Assembly: GCF_043951855.1 (NCBI RefSeq)
Contig: NZ_JBINJW010000008.1
Coordinates: 57,445 to 121,444, forward strand
From: Proteiniclasticum sp043951855
GTDB lineage: Bacteria > Bacillota > Clostridia > Clostridiales > Clostridiaceae
Direction of reading: 5' to 3'
Length of the DNA: 64,000 nt
A program made the translations under genes and the position numbers. Below are positions 17,875 to 26,565 of this stretch, one piece after another. How positions within the stretch are numbered: position 1 is the first letter of the stretch; every line of letters begins with the position of its first letter. The notes beneath the pieces were generated by a model. The model searched no databases. It was not told the DNA's origin and saw nothing but the letters and a program-made list of their open reading frames with translations.

Positions 17875-19302
17875 TTAAAGAATATCTCTATACAATTCCT
17901 GATATACCTTCGCTGAAGATTTCCAGCTGTAGTCTGTTCTCATGCCTTGGAGCATGATGTTCTTGAATTGCAATTTATCTCTATATGCTTCCAGAGCACG
18001 ATATATCGCTTGTAGCATATCATAACTGTCATAATTTGAAAAGGTGAATCCGATTCCCTCTCCTGTGAATTTGTTGTAAGGCAGAACTGTATCTTTCAGT
18101 CCTCCGGTCTCACGGACGATGGGTACAGTGCCGTATCTCAAAGCCATGAGCTGAGAAAGACCGCAGGGCTCAAACTGCGACGGCATGAGGAATAGATCCG
18201 AAGCCGCATAGATTTTCTGAGCGAGTTCACCGTTGTAAGTCAGATTGGCTGAGACTTTATTCGGATATTTGTAACTGAAATATCGGAACATATCCTCATA
18301 TCGTCTGTCACCAGTACCCAGAACAACAAGCTGAACATCCTGATAAAGGAGCTCTTCGATGCCTTCGGCAATGAGGTCGAAGCCTTTCTGATCCGTCATT
18401 CTTGAAATGATACCGATCATAGGGACGTCTTCCCTCTCCTCAAGTCCTAGTTCTTTCTGAAGTGCAAGCTTGTTCTTCACTTTTTCATCGATCTTCTGCA
18501 GCCCATAGGTGTACGGGATATTCTTATCTGTTCTCGGATTGAATAGCTTATAGTCGATTCCGTTGAGAATCCCACGCAGCTTGTAATCCACCTTCTGCAT
18601 AACACCATGGAGCCCTTCACCGAAGTATTCCGTCTTGATTTCCTCTGCATAGGTAGGACTTACTGTGGTAACCAGGTCAGCGTAGTTGATTCCACCTTTC
18701 AGGAAATTCACATTTCCGAAGTACTCGAAACAGAAGTCCTGCAGCAGTTCGTTTCCGATTCCAAGAAGATTTCCAAGCACTTCCGGCGGATAGATCCCCT
18801 GAAATCTCAGGTTATGTATGGTCAGGACGGTCTTCACTTTTTCATATTTCTTTTCCCATCTGTATTTTGTTCTGATGAGAACAGGAATGACAGATGTGTG
18901 CCAGTCGTTGCAGTGAAGAATGTCAGGCACAAAATCGATTCTTGTGAGTATTTCAAGTATCGCCTGGGAGAAGAATGAGAAACGTTCTCCATCATCGAAA
19001 TAACCGTAAGGAGCTTCCCTGTGGAAGTAATACATGTTATCGATGAAGTAGTAGTCAATTCCCTCATGCTTCAGATACTTGACACCACAATACTGCTCTC
19101 TCCAGCCTACTTTGACGGTTGTATCGAATAAATGCTCCATTTTATCGGAGAATTCCTTGCTGATGGTTCCGTAGTTGGGCATTATGACTCTGCAGTCTTC
19201 ACCGGAGTTGACCAGTTCCTTGGGCAGTGCGTAGGCAACATCTGCCAGGCCGCCTGTTTTCAAGAATGGATAACATTCTGAGGTTGCGAATAAAATTTTC
19301 AT
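17875..19302 (-). CDS. glgA: Glycogen synthase (ADP-glucose)
   Basis: 475 residues, GT5 family. It extends alpha-1,4-glucan from ADP-glucose made by GlgC/GlgD. The KTGGL substrate loop is at residues 15-19 and the C-terminal GT-B domain carries PSQFEPCGLSQLMALRYGTVP, with the conserved Glu of the E-x7-E region. Length and ends fit the family. It sits 9 nt after glgD and 19 nt before glgP. Confidence 0.95.
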   Translation of the reverse strand: MKILFATSECYPFLKTGGLADVAYALPKELVNSGEDCRVIMPNYGTISKEFSDKMEHLFDTTVKVGWREQYCGVKYLKHEGIDYYFIDNMYYFHREAPYGYFDDGERFSFFSQAILEILTRIDFVPDILHCNDWHTSVIPVLIRTKYRWEKKYEKVKTVLTIHNLRFQGIYPPEVLGNLLGIGNELLQDFCFEYFGNVNFLKGGINYADLVTTVSPTYAEEIKTEYFGEGLHGVMQKVDYKLRGILNGIDYKLFNPRTDKNIPYTYGLQKIDEKVKNKLALQKELGLEEREDVPMIGIISRMTDQKGFDLIAEGIEELLYQDVQLVVLGTGDRRYEDMFRYFSYKYPNKVSANLTYNGELAQKIYAASDLFLMPSQFEPCGLSQLMALRYGTVPIVRETGGLKDTVLPYNKFTGEGIGFTFSNYDSYDMLQAIYRALEAYRDKLQFKNIMLQGMRTDYSWKSSAKVYQELYRDIL

Positions 19303-19311
19303 ATCTTCCTC

Positions 19312-20448
19312 CTAAAGAACCGAACCCTTGCTGACGACTAAAGGATTTTTCGGGCTTCCCTTCAGTTCAGTTCCAGTGGTTATGACCACCTGTTTGTCAG
19401 TGATCACATTTTCAAGACTGCAGTTTTCACTGATATTGGTATTCTGCATGATAATGGAATCCTTGATTACGGTTCCCTTCGCCACATTCACTCTTCTGAA
19501 AATGATGGAGTTGATTACAGTACCTTCAATTTTACAGCCGTTGGCTATGAGTGAATTACTGACCTTGCTGTCATCAGAATAGAACGTCGGGGTTTCGTCT
19601 TTGACTTTCGTCTGAACCTTGTTTTCTCCGAAGAACACTTCACTGATGTTATCTTCATCAAGCATTTCCATACTGGAATTGTAATAATTTTCTATGGAGC
19701 TGATGCTCTTTACAAGACCCTTATACTCATAGCCGCGTACTTTGTACTTTGTGACAGCATCATGGAGCGCGTCATTCAGATACACATTCTCTCCGGTAGT
19801 TACAGCATCCGTAATCATATCCACCAGAAGTTCCCTTCTTATGATGAATATTTCAAGGGAAATCTTCTTTTTTTCAGATAGCGCATCAGGTCTTCTGATA
19901 TTTTTGCCGAAGGTGATGACGCTTTTGTATTCATTGGTATTGACGGTATTGCATCTTTCGAAACTGAAATCATCTTCATCGATGGTCTTATAAACTACGG
20001 TGATGTCCGCTTTCGTTTCAAGATGCTTATGAAACACATCCTGCAGATCGATATTGCACACCATGGAAGTACCCATGACTACTGCGTAATCAGCGGATGC
20101 TTCAGTCAGGTAATCAATATTGGAAAAATAAGTGGAGATGTCTCCCCGTAACTGACTATGAATATCTGGTGTGGAGAATGGTGAAAAGTAGAAGACTCCA
20201 CCCTTCTTCCTGTCCAGATTCCATTCTTTACCATTTCCGATGTGGTCCATCAGGGAACGGAATTTATCGTTCAGGAAGATGCCCACCGTATCCACGCCTG
20301 CATTCACCATATTGGACAATGCAAAGTCGATCAGACGATATCTGCCTAAAAATGGAATGGACGCCAGGGGTCTGTTGTTGGTCAGCTGTTTCATATAATA
20401 ATCATTTTCACTGAGATTCACTATTCCGAAAAGTTTATTTCTTGGCAT
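19312..20448 (-). CDS. glgD: GlgD, regulatory-type subunit of ADP-glucose pyrophosphorylase
   Basis: 378 residues, related to GlgC along its length (nucleotidyltransferase domain followed by left-handed beta-helix repeats) but without the catalytic GGxGTRL loop: the equivalent N-terminal region reads GIVNLSENDYYMKQLTNNRP. In Bacillota GlgD pairs with GlgC and raises its activity. Its ATG follows the glgC stop without a gap (20449/20448), indicating coupled translation and a matched subunit ratio. Confidence 0.92.
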   Translation of the reverse strand: MPRNKLFGIVNLSENDYYMKQLTNNRPLASIPFLGRYRLIDFALSNMVNAGVDTVGIFLNDKFRSLMDHIGNGKEWNLDRKKGGVFYFSPFSTPDIHSQLRGDISTYFSNIDYLTEASADYAVVMGTSMVCNIDLQDVFHKHLETKADITVVYKTIDEDDFSFERCNTVNTNEYKSVITFGKNIRRPDALSEKKKISLEIFIIRRELLVDMITDAVTTGENVYLNDALHDAVTKYKVRGYEYKGLVKSISSIENYYNSSMEMLDEDNISEVFFGENKVQTKVKDETPTFYSDDSKVSNSLIANGCKIEGTVINSIIFRRVNVAKGTVIKDSIIMQNTNISENCSLENVITDKQVVITTGTELKGSPKNPLVVSKGSVL

Positions 20449-21582
20449 CTATTTCGCCTCCTTAAATATCTCAAACTCGCCTACTACTGCTATCTCACCA
20501 TTTTCATCAATCGTTGAATTATCCGGGATGACAGAGTGGGATCCGATCATGGCTTTTCTAATGATGCAGTTCTTTCCGATCTTCACATCTTCCATGATGA
20601 CGGAGTCATATATTTCAGTGCCTTCACCGACAATGACTTTTGGAGAAAGAATCGATTTACGGATCTTGCCGTGTACGATGCATCCCTCTACAATCAGTGA
20701 ATCTTTGACATCAGCGGTTTTGGATAAATACTGAGGAGGCATGGATGGGTTCTTTGAGTAGATCTTCCAGGAACGGTCATTGATCTGCAGTTCAGAGTTC
20801 TGATCCAGCAGGTCCATGTTCGCTTCCCAGAGAGATTCCAGAGTTCCCACATCTTTCCAGTATCCCTGGAATGGATAGGCATAGACTCTTTCATTGGCAT
20901 CGAGGAATTCGGGAATGACATTTTTACCGAAGTCATCCATATTCTTACCCGCATTGATGTTTTCGTTCATGTACTTCTTGAGAAGCTTCCAGTTGAATAT
21001 GTAGATGCCCATGGAAGCAAGATTCGATTTCGGATTTTCCGGTTTTTCTACAAATTCTTCGATTCTCAGTTCATCGTTGGTATTCATGATGCCGAATCTG
21101 GGTGCTTCTTCCCATGGAACCTCAAGGACTGCGATCGTCAGTGCGGCCTCTTTTTCCTTGTGGAAGTCCAGCATGGCTTCATAGTTCATTTTGTAGATGT
21201 GGTCTCCTGAAAGCACAAGAATGAAATCCGGGTTGTAATCCTCAATATAGGAGAAATTCTGATAGATAGCATGAGCAGTACCACGGAACCATTTTTCTTC
21301 AGTGGCACTGGCATATGGCTGCAGGATGGTTACGCCACCATCGTTTCTGTCCATGTCCCATGGAGAACCGATACCGATATGGGTGTTCAGGATCAGCGGC
21401 TGGTACTGAGTGAGCACACCTACGGTGTTCATGTTTGAATTTGCACAGTTGGACAGAACAAAATCGATGATTCTATACTTGCCTCCAAACGGTACCGCTG
21501 GCTTTGCGATATTTTTCGTGAATTTTCCAAGCCTTGTTCCCTGGCCTCCTGCTAGGATCATTGCGATGATTTCTGTTTTCAT
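20449..21582 (-). CDS. glgC: Glucose-1-phosphate adenylyltransferase, catalytic subunit
   Basis: 377 residues. It makes ADP-glucose from ATP and glucose-1-phosphate, the committed step of bacterial glycogen synthesis. The nucleotide loop GGQGTRL is at residues 12-18; FVEKP and the C-terminal hexapeptide helix (VIMEDVKIGKNCIIRKAMIG) are present. The start ATG shares one base with the glgB stop codon (TAATG), so translation is coupled. Confidence 0.95.
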   Translation of the reverse strand: MKTEIIAMILAGGQGTRLGKFTKNIAKPAVPFGGKYRIIDFVLSNCANSNMNTVGVLTQYQPLILNTHIGIGSPWDMDRNDGGVTILQPYASATEEKWFRGTAHAIYQNFSYIEDYNPDFILVLSGDHIYKMNYEAMLDFHKEKEAALTIAVLEVPWEEAPRFGIMNTNDELRIEEFVEKPENPKSNLASMGIYIFNWKLLKKYMNENINAGKNMDDFGKNVIPEFLDANERVYAYPFQGYWKDVGTLESLWEANMDLLDQNSELQINDRSWKIYSKNPSMPPQYLSKTADVKDSLIVEGCIVHGKIRKSILSPKVIVGEGTEIYDSVIMEDVKIGKNCIIRKAMIGSHSVIPDNSTIDENGEIAVVGEFEIFKEAK

Positions 21583-23498
21583 TACTTCGCCCCCTTGATT
21601 CGTTTTGGTTTTATGATTAATACAGATAACGGAGGTGCTATGACTTCTAGTGAAAAGTCTTTTCCATTGACCTGTTCTTCCACGGTATTGAATGTCTTTT
21701 CGGAATACTCCCAGGCACCGCCGTATTCCTTCAGTTCTGTATTGAGCAGTTCTTCATACTGCCCTTCAAAAGGAACACCCACTTTTACATGGTCTCTCTG
21801 AACCGGGGTGAAGTTGCAGACTACTACAAGAAAATCTCTTGGCTGCTTTCCTTTTCGGATAAACGTAAACAGACTCTCGTTTTTGTTGTCCGCATCCAGG
21901 ATGTCGATTCCATCATAGGAATCATCAATCTCGTATAATGCTTTATGATTCTTGTATAGACTGTTCAGCTCTTTCATGAAGTACTGATGTTTCTGATGCA
22001 TTTCATATTTCAGTCCGATCCATTCCAGACCTTCTCTGAATCTCCATTCCATCCATTGAGCGATCTCATTGCCCATGAAGTTCACTTTCTTCCCCGGGTG
22101 ACACATCATGTAGGTCATGAGGGTTCTAAGTCCCTGGAACTTCATGTGTTCATCCCCAGGCATTTTATTCAGCAAGGACTTCTTTCCATGAACCACCTCA
22201 TCATGTGACATGGGAAGAATGAAATTCTCATTGAAAATATACATGAAGGAAAAAGTGATGAGATTATGGTGATTCTTTCTGTATATCGGATCCAGTTCGA
22301 AATATCTCAGGATGTCATTCATCCATCCCATATTCCATTTATGTGTAAATGCGAGCCCGCCGCTGTCCACATCATGAGTGATCAGCGGGAAGGCTGTGCT
22401 TTCTTCTGCGATCATCAGTGCGGCCGGATATTCCTGCTTCACTAAGGTATTGAGTTTCTTCAGCAGCGCGACTCCTTCCAGATTCGTATTGCCTCCGTAG
22501 ATGTTCGGTGTCCATGGACCATCATCGTAATCGAGATAAAGCATGGCGGATACCGCATCGACTCTTAAGCCGTCCGCATGGAACATATCCATCCAGAAGA
22601 TGGCGTTTGAGATGATGAAACTGTGAACCTGGGGCTTCCCGTAGTCGAAATGAGTCGTTCCCCATCTGTTGTTGGAAGCCTTGTTCGGATCCTGGTATTC
22701 ATAGGTTGGTGTTCCGTCGAAGAGGTAAAGACCATGGGAGTCACGGCAGAAATGCGCAGGAACCCAGTCGAGAATAACACCGATGTCCTGTTTATGACAT
22801 TCATTGATGAACTGCATGAGTTCCTTGGGCTCTCCATATCTTGAAGTGACGCTGTAATACCCTGTAATCTGGTACCCCCAGGAATCATCCAGCGGATGTT
22901 CCATTACGGGCAGAAGCTCTATGTGGGTGTATCCCAGATCTTTCACATAAGGAATAAGTTCCTCGATATACTGCTGAAAGTTGAAGAATTTACCGTCCCA
23001 GTGTCTCTTCCAGGATCCGAGATGGACTTCATAAATGTTCATGGGATTCGCATCGAGATTTTTCCGTTTGTTCTTCGCACGCCAGGTGCCGTCTTCCCAT
23101 TTGAACCCGGTGAGATCTTTCACTACAGAAGCGGTCTTAGGTCTCAGTTCAGAGTAGAACGCATAAGGGTCCGCCTTAAGGAATTCAAAGCCGTCATGTC
23201 TTCTGATTCTGTACTTGTAGATCGCATCTTCACCGATTCCTTCCACAAAAGCGGTCCAGATTCCAGTAGTCCCCTGAGGAAACATTTCTCCATATCCCCA
23301 GTCGTTGAAATCACCAGCGATGAATACACTCTGCGCATTGGGTGCCCATACTGTAAACTGCACCCCCTTCTTTCCTTCAAACTCAATGACATGTGCACCC
23401 ATGAACTCATAACTGCGTATGTGTTCTCCGGTGTTAAACAGATAATGGTTGAATTCTGTGTTCTGCACTTTTTTAGGGTCTTCTTTTGTCTTAGCCAT
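21582..23498 (-). CDS. glgB: 1,4-alpha-glucan branching enzyme
   Basis: 638 residues. It cuts alpha-1,4 chains and rejoins them as alpha-1,6 branches. It has an N-terminal CBM48 domain (about 30-130), a GH13 barrel with nucleophile Asp314 (GLRVDAVSAM), acid in the AEEST motif (Glu365/Glu366) and HDEVVHG, then a C-terminal beta domain. TAGGAGG lies 5 nt before the ATG. It is the first gene of the glgBCDAP-amylase operon. A TTGACA (23569-23574) upstream is a possible -35, but the matching -10 is poor; the promoter is not settled. Confidence 0.95.
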   Translation of the reverse strand: MAKTKEDPKKVQNTEFNHYLFNTGEHIRSYEFMGAHVIEFEGKKGVQFTVWAPNAQSVFIAGDFNDWGYGEMFPQGTTGIWTAFVEGIGEDAIYKYRIRRHDGFEFLKADPYAFYSELRPKTASVVKDLTGFKWEDGTWRAKNKRKNLDANPMNIYEVHLGSWKRHWDGKFFNFQQYIEELIPYVKDLGYTHIELLPVMEHPLDDSWGYQITGYYSVTSRYGEPKELMQFINECHKQDIGVILDWVPAHFCRDSHGLYLFDGTPTYEYQDPNKASNNRWGTTHFDYGKPQVHSFIISNAIFWMDMFHADGLRVDAVSAMLYLDYDDGPWTPNIYGGNTNLEGVALLKKLNTLVKQEYPAALMIAEESTAFPLITHDVDSGGLAFTHKWNMGWMNDILRYFELDPIYRKNHHNLITFSFMYIFNENFILPMSHDEVVHGKKSLLNKMPGDEHMKFQGLRTLMTYMMCHPGKKVNFMGNEIAQWMEWRFREGLEWIGLKYEMHQKHQYFMKELNSLYKNHKALYEIDDSYDGIDILDADNKNESLFTFIRKGKQPRDFLVVVCNFTPVQRDHVKVGVPFEGQYEELLNTELKEYGGAWEYSEKTFNTVEEQVNGKDFSLEVIAPPLSVLIIKPKRIKGAK

Positions 23499-23798
23499 AG
23501 TTTCCTCCTACTTATCTTTTGCATTTGATTTGAATGTGATGATGAATAGGTAAGATTTCTTATGCAATTGTCAAAATTTCAAATTACGCACAATCATCTT
23601 GATAATGTTAGAATATTTACTATTTTCTATTTATAATATACCATATTCCAGATGAATCTAATAGCCCCTGAAGATAGATAATAAGCCATAAAACATGGCA
23701 TGAGGCTATCTCCAGGGTACTTATCAGGACGAATTATTTAATTGACTCCTACGTGGCGATGCATTCAAATCCTTTCCATCTGAATGAAAACTTCGTTC
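23499..23798 (-). other. Glycogen operon upstream region
   Basis: About 300 nt with no coding signal. It holds a TTGACA at 23569-23574 (- strand) with only weak -10 partners, AT-rich DNA, and the folded element described at 23666-23717. A second short inverted repeat (CATTCA / TGAATG, about 23764-23788) lies just after the small membrane-protein gene. Confidence 0.5.
23666..23717 (-). ncRNA. Two-helix RNA-like element upstream of glgB
   Basis: Read on the - strand, a 12-bp outer helix (CCCTGGAGATAG pairing with CTATCTTCAGGG, one G-U) encloses a 6/7-nt internal loop and a 5-bp inner helix GCCAT/ATGGC with a GTTTT loop. It is not followed by a U-run, so it is not a standard terminator. It could be a regulatory leader of the glg operon or a processing site of the upstream small gene. 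No known family is recognised. Confidence 0.4.
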
Positions 23799-24038
23799 TC
23801 AGAAAAACCTCAATGCTAGAAACACGAGGAATCCTAGAACGAGTGAAAATGTGCTCAGTACGGATATCAGTTTCATGATTTTCTGCATCCTGAAACTTCC
23901 GTCATCTGTCTTTCCGGAATCGCTTCCGGTTACACAGCTGTTTTCCATGACCTTCTTTTCATTCCGCTTATAATCGTCCAGAATGTAGTCCAGATTGCCA
24001 CCATGGCTTCCGGATTCGTTTTTCTTTCTGTAACTCAT
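23799..24038 (-). CDS. Tail-anchored small protein, unknown function
   Basis: 79 residues, not recognised. The first 50 residues are polar and charged (Gly/Ser/Asp/Lys-rich), and the last 25 form one hydrophobic helix (LISVLSTFSLVLGFLVFLALRFF), so it is probably a C-terminally anchored membrane protein. AAGGAG lies 7-8 nt before the ATG and a strong promoter (24082-24110) drives it alone. The good signals suggest it is expressed. It lies between the glycogen operon and a pseudouridine synthase gene, with no clear tie to either. Confidence 0.6.
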   Translation of the reverse strand: MSYRKKNESGSHGGNLDYILDDYKRNEKKVMENSCVTGSDSGKTDDGSFRMQKIMKLISVLSTFSLVLGFLVFLALRFF

Positions 24039-24081
24039 GATCTCACTCCTTCAGTATTCTGAATCATCAGATGTTTCTCTG

Positions 24082-24110
24082 ATTATAACATGCGCAAAAT
24101 GAGTCCTCAA
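24082..24110 (-). promoter_or_regulatory. Promoter of the tail-anchored small protein gene
   Basis: On the - strand: TTGAGG (24105-24110), 17-nt spacer ending in TG-T, TATAAT (24082-24087). It combines a near-consensus -35 with an extended -10. Confidence 0.7.
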
Positions 24111-24119
24111 ATAAGAAGA

Positions 24120-24154
24120 AAGAAGAGATGCCGAGTTTCTCGTCATCTCTTCTT
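24120..24154 (-). terminator. Terminator of the rluA-type gene
   Basis: An 11-bp stem (24120-24130 with 24144-24154) with an inner CGAG/CTCG stem overlaps the last codons of the gene, followed on the - strand by a T-rich stretch. Confidence 0.65.
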
Positions 24155-25084
24155 AAAAAGGTTCTTATTGATTTTACTCATATCAAAGCCGATATCGACT
24201 CCAGCCTGATACATATCGGGCAGAAGATTCGCATAGGCATCCATGGGACTTCCTGTGACGGGATGCTGGAAGGAAATATAAAGCGCATGGAGCGCCTGGC
24301 GATCCAGATCTGTCAATTCACCTCCATACAGCTCATCACCGATGATGGGATATCCCAAGTGGCTTAAGTGCACTCTGATCTGGTGCGTACGGCCTGTCAG
24401 AAGCTTCAGAAGCAGAAGAGAGTATCCATTGCACCTTTCTATCACTTCCACCTCTGTGCGGCTTTCCTGGCCTCTCTCATCGATGACTCGATTATAAGCG
24501 CCGTCACCGTCTCTATAGATGGGAAGATCGATGAGCCTGATGTCTTCAGGGAATTCCCCTTTCACTATGGCAACATAGTATTTGTCGTAATTATCGTCCT
24601 GCATGTCCTGTGAAATTTTAGAATGAACGAACTGATTCTTGGCAAGAATGGTCAGACCAGAGGTGTTCATATCCAATCGGGAAACCAGTCTGATGATGGT
24701 ATCTTCCCCGCTCGCTCTGTAGTGATGCATCACAGCATTGGCAAGAGTGCCGCTCTGGTGTCTCCTGGTAGGATGAACAACCATGTAGGGTGCTTTGTTC
24801 ACAATGAGGATTGCATCATCTTCGTATACTACGGAGATCGGCAGATCCTCTGCTTCTATATTCTGCGTCTCTTTGCTGACCAGTGAAATGATCAGATGGT
24901 CTTCTTCTCTGAGGATGTAATCCAGTTTTACAGGTTTATTGTTGATCCTGATTCTCTTTTCCATGGCTGCGCCTCGAATGAATCTTGTGGACAGGTTCAT
25001 CTCTTCTTTCAGATAGGTTTTTATTTTCATGCCTACATAGGAGAGTGGAATATGTTTTTCAATGACTTTCATGGTACTTTTCAT
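24143..25084 (-). CDS. RluA-family pseudouridine synthase
   Basis: 313 residues. An N-terminal S4 RNA-binding domain (about 15-75) and a pseudouridine synthase domain with the RLD motif (RLDMNTSGL, catalytic Asp138) and GRTHQIRVH. It converts uridines to pseudouridine in rRNA or tRNA; which site is not clear (RluD-like or YlyB/YjbO-like members occur in Bacillota). Its ATG overlaps the yqeK stop by 4 nt (ATGA), so it is the last gene of the obg-yhbY-nadD-yqeK operon. Confidence 0.9.
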   Translation of the reverse strand: MKSTMKVIEKHIPLSYVGMKIKTYLKEEMNLSTRFIRGAAMEKRIRINNKPVKLDYILREEDHLIISLVSKETQNIEAEDLPISVVYEDDAILIVNKAPYMVVHPTRRHQSGTLANAVMHHYRASGEDTIIRLVSRLDMNTSGLTILAKNQFVHSKISQDMQDDNYDKYYVAIVKGEFPEDIRLIDLPIYRDGDGAYNRVIDERGQESRTEVEVIERCNGYSLLLLKLLTGRTHQIRVHLSHLGYPIIGDELYGGELTDLDRQALHALYISFQHPVTGSPMDAYANLLPDMYQAGVDIGFDMSKINKNLFKKR

Positions 25085-25689
25085 TTTGAATCCTTTCCAG
25101 CGATGGCTTCCGTATAGTACTGCACTGCTTCAAGTGACTGAGACATGACATGCGCATCGCTTTTCCTGAGATAGGTAATACTGCTTTCCAGTGAAGCCAG
25201 AACAGCCTTGTCCAGATCCGATCCGGCCAGTGCTCTTAAACGCTCCACACCTTTAAAGGTTCTCCCTTCTTCAATATAATCAGCTACGAAAATGATCTTT
25301 TCCAGAAGTGACATGCCTGCTCTCCCAGTGGTATGATATCTTACCGCGCGAAGAATCTCTTCATCCTGCTGACCACAGACTTCCCTGGCGAATATCGACC
25401 CTGCGGGAGCATGAAGCGTCTTCCACGCAAGAAGACCTTCTCCCGGTTCTTCTCCATGATCACGCATATAGCCTACAAGCCAGGCTTTATCCTTATCTTT
25501 CAGTATATCGTGATACAGAGCGGCCATCTCCGCCTTATCCCCATCTGAGTCATAAAGCGCTGCCAGTTCCTTTGCCGCTTTCGCAACGCCAAGAATATGC
25601 TGAAGTCGGCTTTCTTTCAGATGACTCGAGAGATAGTCAAGGAGATCTTTCCTGCTCCACGGTGTTTGCTCTGTATAGTTCATGCTCAT
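25081..25689 (-). CDS. yqeK: YqeK-type HD-domain nucleotide hydrolase
   Basis: 202 residues. HD-domain phosphohydrolase with His31, the His60-Asp61 pair (LYHDI) and the YHTTGRAGM...IIFVADYIE segment diagnostic of YqeK, which hydrolyses diadenosine tetraphosphate symmetrically. The predicted start (ATG 25689) lies inside the end of nadD, overlapping it by 53 nt; GAGGG lies about 10 nt upstream and no start closer to the HD domain is available. In many Bacillota rsfS follows yqeK; here an rluA-type gene follows. Confidence 0.88.
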   Translation of the reverse strand: MSMNYTEQTPWSRKDLLDYLSSHLKESRLQHILGVAKAAKELAALYDSDGDKAEMAALYHDILKDKDKAWLVGYMRDHGEEPGEGLLAWKTLHAPAGSIFAREVCGQQDEEILRAVRYHTTGRAGMSLLEKIIFVADYIEEGRTFKGVERLRALAGSDLDKAVLASLESSITYLRKSDAHVMSQSLEAVQYYTEAIAGKDSK

Positions 25690-26260
25690 AAATGTAATCC
25701 CTCACTTTTTCAGGTACCAGATATCGGATTTCCTTATTTTTCATCACTCTGTTTCGTATATCGCTGCTTGAGATTTCAAGGATCATGGAATCCAGCATGA
25801 CAGGAGTCTTCCCATGGGTTTCAAGGAGTGTTCTGGTGCGAAGACGCTCATGCTCATCAAATCCATGCCTTTGAAACACAACCAGCTTTGCCAGCGAAAT
25901 GATGATTTCAGGATTTTTCCAACGAGAAAAATTCACGTAAGAATCTTCCCCGATGATAAAATAGAGTTCATCATGGGGATAGATCTTCGTGAAATAATCA
26001 AGCGTTTCATATGTGTAGCTTAAGCCCTGTTTTTCCAGTTCATACGTGGAGATACTGAAATCTTCATATTCTTCAAGAACAAGTTCAAGCATCTTAAGCA
26101 CATCTTCGGGATTCCTTTCATAAGCCTCTTTATGGGGAGGAATATAATTGGGCACGAAAATGACTCTATCAAGCTCTAGGGTTTCCTTGGCTTCAAAAGC
26201 CATATATAAATGACCGTTGTGTATGGGGTTGAAGGTCCCCCCTAGAATGCCTATTCTCAT
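25637..26260 (-). CDS. nadD: Nicotinate-nucleotide adenylyltransferase
   Basis: 207 residues. It adenylates nicotinate mononucleotide, a step of NAD synthesis. The GGTFNPIHNGH nucleotide-binding motif is at residues 7-17 and the C-terminal SSSDIRNRV loop is present. Its start overlaps the yhbY stop by 4 nt. The tail is slightly long and overlaps yqeK. Confidence 0.93.
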   Translation of the reverse strand: MRIGILGGTFNPIHNGHLYMAFEAKETLELDRVIFVPNYIPPHKEAYERNPEDVLKMLELVLEEYEDFSISTYELEKQGLSYTYETLDYFTKIYPHDELYFIIGEDSYVNFSRWKNPEIIISLAKLVVFQRHGFDEHERLRTRTLLETHGKTPVMLDSMILEISSSDIRNRVMKNKEIRYLVPEKVRDYIYEHELYRANTVEQERSP

Positions 26261-26553
26261 TTTCCTGGAAGTTCGATCTTTTTGTTGTTTCTGCTTTCCT
26301 TGTAAAGCACTATTTTGGAACCGATAACCTGAACGCCTTCACATCCAAGGGCTCCGACCAGATGATCGTGGGCATCCCTAGGATCCATCCCACTGTTTTC
26401 CAGTACAGTAATCTTCACAAGCTCTCTTTTCTCAAGAGCATCTTCAACCTGTTTTATGAATGGAGCTTCTATACCGCCTTTTCCGATCTGGAAAATCGAG
26501 TCGATCTTGTTTGCAAGACTTCTCAGGTAAGCTCTCTGTTTTGTTGTAATCAT
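26257..26553 (-). CDS. yhbY: YhbY-type CRM-domain RNA-binding protein
   Basis: 98 residues, one CRM domain with the GxxG loop GKGG (24-27) and the typical opening MITTKQRAYLRSLA. Family members bind pre-50S ribosomal particles. It lies 12 nt after obg, itself a 50S assembly GTPase, and overlaps nadD by 4 nt; the operon position is conserved in Bacillota. Confidence 0.92.
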   Translation of the reverse strand: MITTKQRAYLRSLANKIDSIFQIGKGGIEAPFIKQVEDALEKRELVKITVLENSGMDPRDAHDHLVGALGCEGVQVIGSKIVLYKESRNNKKIELPGK

Positions 26554-26565
26554 ATGTTTTTTCTC

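Noticed and set aside
22896..23528. Open frame of 210 codons on + opposite glgB
   Set aside because: Antisense shadow of a complete branching-enzyme gene.
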